NCBI RefSeq assembly: GCF_000711955.1
Contig: NZ_JONR01000018.1
Span: 1-64,000, forward strand
DNA: 64,000 nucleotides
From: Nevskia soli DSM 19509
GTDB taxonomy: Bacteria; Pseudomonadota; Gammaproteobacteria; Nevskiales; Nevskiaceae
Reading direction: 5' to 3'
The translations under genes and the position numbers were made by a program. This document shows positions 61,684 through 64,000 of the stretch, piece after piece. The first letter of the stretch is position 1, and each line of letters starts with the position of its first letter. The notes below the pieces were generated by a model, which saw only the letters and a program-made list of their open reading frames with translations, had not been told where the DNA came from and did no database searches.

Positions 61684-62652
61684 CTACCAGTAGATGAAGA
61701 CGGAGAGGATGTGCGCGAGCAGCGCCGCCAGCAGGGCGAAGGTCAGCGGCACGTGGATGTACAGCCAGACCTGCATCTGCGCGTGCAGGCGAATGTCGCG
61801 GTTGATGCGACCGGCGATGTCGCGCCGGCGCGCCACCAGGTCGAGCAGCTTCTGGGCGCTTTCGTTGTCGTGGCTGCCGCCGACCAGTTGGCCGGCCATG
61901 AACGAGACCGTGGATGATTCATCCGGCCCCAGCGACCGCATGCTGGGCTGTGCGCGCAGCTTGGTGGCCATGAAGCGGGTGGTCATGCCCAGCTCCTTTT
62001 CGACCTGGGCGAACGCCTTGCGTAGCGGTTCGCGCGGGCCGAACAACTGCGCCCGCAGGCCGCCGCCGATGCGGATGCGGTCGATGGATTGCACGATGAT
62101 CTGGTGCACCTGGGTGTCGAGCGCGTCGGCCAGCTTCAACGATTGTTCGTTCAGTTCGTCCAGTTCCGCCAACCAGGCTTCGCGCGTGCTCTGGTCGCGG
62201 TTGACGGTGATCAGGGTGGGATAGCGGGCGTAGACGATGGTGCCGTAGACGCCGCTGGCGATGACCAGCAGCATCAGTACATAAGAGAGCGTGTGCACGT
62301 TCCAGCCGAAGTGGAAGCCGGTGTGCAGGGTGGCGATGGTGATCAGGGACAGGCCCAGGTAGACATGGGCCGAGAGCCAGCCGCGCACGGTGCCCAGGCG
62401 CGAGCTGTAGTCGCGCTTGCGCCAGCCCAGCAAGGTCAGCCAGACGATGAGCAGGGCGCCGACCGTGCCGAGGGTGTAGCCCAGCCAGGTGCCGCCGTTG
62501 GGCCCGTCGGCGGGGTCGTCCCACCAGTAGACCGCCACCGCCAGCACGCACAGCAGCGAAGCCAGCTTGAAGTAGCGGAAGCGGGCATGGGCGAGGAAGC
62601 CTTCGTGGATCGCCGCCGTCGGTACCGTCCTGGTTTCGGCGGCGGTGCTCAT
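61684..62652 (-). CDS. His-rich polytopic membrane protein, probable b-type cytochrome
   Basis: This 322-residue protein has five helices: FRYFKLASLLCVLAVAVYWW, GYTLGTVGALLIVWLTL, LSAHVYLGLSLITIATLHTG, VHTLSYVLMLLVIASGVYG, and WLYIHVPLTFALLAALLAHI. His residues in the last three (SAHVY, TLHTGFH, VHTL, YIHVP, LLAHI) are well placed to bind two b hemes, as in quinol-type or ferric-reductase-like cytochromes. A long cytoplasmic or periplasmic loop lies between helices four and five. It overlaps the Fe-S gene's stop by ATGA. It should pass electrons between the Fe-S protein and the multiheme partner. Confidence 0.75.
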   Translation of the reverse strand: MSTAAETRTVPTAAIHEGFLAHARFRYFKLASLLCVLAVAVYWWDDPADGPNGGTWLGYTLGTVGALLIVWLTLLGWRKRDYSSRLGTVRGWLSAHVYLGLSLITIATLHTGFHFGWNVHTLSYVLMLLVIASGVYGTIVYARYPTLITVNRDQSTREAWLAELDELNEQSLKLADALDTQVHQIIVQSIDRIRIGGGLRAQLFGPREPLRKAFAQVEKELGMTTRFMATKLRAQPSMRSLGPDESSTVSFMAGQLVGGSHDNESAQKLLDLVARRRDIAGRINRDIRLHAQMQVWLYIHVPLTFALLAALLAHILSVFIYW

Positions 62653-64000
62653 TCTTTTCTCGCCACGCGCAGGAACTGCTCGGGGCTGACGCGCCGCGCC
62701 GCGCCGGTGGGACAGGCGCGGACGCAGGCCGGGCCGCCGGGAAGGCTCTTGCACATATCGCACTTGGCGGCTTTCTTCGGCACGTCGCCGTGATCGTGGT
62801 GCGCGTGGTCCTGCAGGCCCGGCTCGCGGCCGCCGAACAGCATCCAGCGCCACAGGCTCGGCCTGGTCTTGCTCTCCACGCCCATCTGGATCACGCCGTA
62901 AGGGCAGTTGCGCTGGCAGTTGCCGCAGCCGATGCAGGCGTCGCTGATGAAGACCTCGCCGTTGGGGGCGCGCTTGATCGCGTCCGGCGGGCAGTCCTTC
63001 ATGCAGTGCGGGTGCTCGCAATGGCGGCAGGAGGTGGGCACGTGCAGGTTTTCGAAAGTCGGGCCGGCTTCGCGGTTGAGGCGCGACAGGCCGCCGTGGG
63101 TATCGGTGCAGGCTTTCTCGCACTGGTCGCAGCGCACGCACAGCGACTCGTCGATGAGCAGCACGTCGGTGGCCTCGCCGACGCCCTGCGCCATGAGGAA
63201 GCCGATGACGCCGCCGCGCTCGGGCTGCTGCAATGCGGAGACGTTGCGCGCCAAGCGGTTCTTGTAGATTTCCTCGACCCGCGCCTTCACCGGCGGGTCC
63301 TGCGCCAGCATCGCCTTGAAGGCTTCGCCGTCGATGCGGATGGTTTCGGTGGCGACGGCGGCGGTCACCGTGGCTGAACGGGGAATGTTGCTGACCAGGG
63401 CCATTTCGCCGACGTATTGCCCGGCCGGGACATAGGCCAGCACCACATCGCGGCCGTCCATATGGCGCGAAATGGTGACCGAGCCCTTGCGGATCAGGTG
63501 CAGGCAGTCGCCCGGCTCGCCCTCGCGGAACAGGTGCTCCCCGGGCTTGAAGGCCAGCACCGAGGCGGTGGCAATCAGGCTCTGCAAGGCAACGGGCGGA
63601 CGCTCCGGGGCGATCGCGGCCTGGATGGCGCGGCTCAGGAACGATTGGTCGAGCACCCGCTTCACCGCGGGGATCGAATAGATCAGCTTGTTCATCGATC
63701 GGCGCGGCGTTTCCACCAGCATGCAATTGGGGCCGGCGTGCACCGTGGCGGAGCGGCGCCGGCCCGAGATCAGGCTCATCTCGCCGAAGAATTCCCCGGG
63801 GCCCAGCGTGACCGTGCGCGTCGCCTTGCCGCCTACCAGCTCGATGTCGACCTGGCCGTTGACGATGGAATAGAAGCTGTCGCTGTAAGCGTTGCGCTCG
63901 AAGATCACTTCGCCCTGCTGCGGCAGGCGCAGTTCGGAGTCGAGCAGGAACTCGCGCAGCTGCAGGCGCGTCAACGGCGCCAGCACCGGCACCCGCCGCT
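62649..64000 (-). CDS. cyclic-nucleotide-binding / four-[4Fe-4S] protein, cut by window edge
   Basis: The visible part (over 447 residues) has two cNMP-binding domains (GEFFGEMSLISGRRRSATV; GQYVGEMALVSNIPRSATV), then four 4Fe-4S cysteine sets: CVRCDQCEKAC, CRHCEHPHCMKDCP, CIGCGNCQRNCP and CDMCKSLPGGPACVRACP. The Fe-S part resembles HybA/DmsB-type electron-transfer subunits. The frame is still open at 64000, so the N-terminus is unseen; a GTG at 63992 could start it but is not needed. Cytoplasmic. It could feed electrons to the membrane cytochrome next door and be tuned by a cyclic nucleotide. Confidence 0.88.
   Translation of the reverse strand, partial: RRVPVLAPLTRLQLREFLLDSELRLPQQGEVIFERNAYSDSFYSIVNGQVDIELVGGKATRTVTLGPGEFFGEMSLISGRRRSATVHAGPNCMLVETPRRSMNKLIYSIPAVKRVLDQSFLSRAIQAAIAPERPPVALQSLIATASVLAFKPGEHLFREGEPGDCLHLIRKGSVTISRHMDGRDVVLAYVPAGQYVGEMALVSNIPRSATVTAAVATETIRIDGEAFKAMLAQDPPVKARVEEIYKNRLARNVSALQQPERGGVIGFLMAQGVGEATDVLLIDESLCVRCDQCEKACTDTHGGLSRLNREAGPTFENLHVPTSCRHCEHPHCMKDCPPDAIKRAPNGEVFISDACIGCGNCQRNCPYGVIQMGVESKTRPSLWRWMLFGGREPGLQDHAHHDHGDVPKKAAKCDMCKSLPGGPACVRACPTGAARRVSPEQFLRVARKE

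Noticed and set aside
1..64000. CRISPR arrays, rRNA or tRNA genes
   Set aside because: No regularly spaced direct repeats, and no rRNA or tRNA-like sequence recognised by eye on either strand.

Overview
The window is high-GC bacterial chromosome. Gene content points to a gammaproteobacterium, probably near Nevskiales/Xanthomonadales: PBP1B, TsaB, a cyoABCD quinol oxidase beside a RegBA-type two-component system, a PQQ alcohol dehydrogenase, and a FimV-like LysM segment. The placement is inferred from gene families only. No rRNA, tRNA or CRISPR array was seen.

Layout. The left edge (1-660) holds the 5' end of an IS110-type transposase and a GIY-YIG protein. Positions 723-7990 (minus) form a tripartite RND efflux operon (permease, TolC-like channel, membrane fusion protein) ending in a porin. 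A divergent gene (8176-10956) fuses a winged-helix DNA-binding domain, a Ser/Thr kinase, a membrane helix and TPR-like repeats. A 271-bp palindromic element follows. Next comes a tightly coupled plus-strand run: mrcB and a TPR lipoprotein, then lepB, a DUF5063 gene, a DinG/YoaA-type helicase and tsaB. Positions 18.6-27.7 kb are mixed accessory and metabolic genes: an acyl-CoA dehydrogenase, a DUF433/DUF5615 toxin-antitoxin pair with its own operator-like palindrome, an M14 peptidase with an alpha/beta hydrolase, a PHB-depolymerase-like lipoprotein, a TetR regulator, and a truncated AI-2E transporter. Positions 28-38 kb hold a PQQ alcohol dehydrogenase, a TIG-GH5 glycosidase, a polytopic membrane protein with a cupredoxin-like partner, a dipeptidase-like lipoprotein and a GST. 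Positions 38.2-45.1 kb (minus) read cyoABCD, SURF1, regB, regA: a quinol oxidase with its maturation factor and a redox-sensing regulator. An MFS transporter follows on the plus strand.

The most interesting region is 46.7-64.0 kb. It is one minus-strand run of at least eleven genes with mostly 1-4 bp overlaps. In transcription order they are: a protein with two cyclic-nucleotide-binding domains and four [4Fe-4S] motifs (cut by the window edge); a His-rich polytopic membrane protein; an FHA domain fused through a membrane helix to a ten-CxxCH cytochrome; a duplicated GlcG/HbpS-type lipoprotein; a LysM-domain outer-membrane barrel; a 1299-residue ten-CxxCH cytochrome with a C-terminal LVIVD-like propeller; two half-length DUF4331 proteins; two TPR proteins; and a HupE/UreJ-type membrane protein. 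The composition (Fe-S module, membrane cytochrome, inner-membrane-anchored multiheme, barrel, exported multiheme) suggests a trans-envelope electron conduit, analogous in logic to porin-cytochrome systems but built from different parts. I know of no description of this combination.

The window is also rich in short repeats: REP-like palindromes followed by CTAC, a dispersed palindrome-type repeat (four copies), a CTAGGGA-type element end present near three genes, and a repeat translated into the N-terminus of the HupE-like protein.
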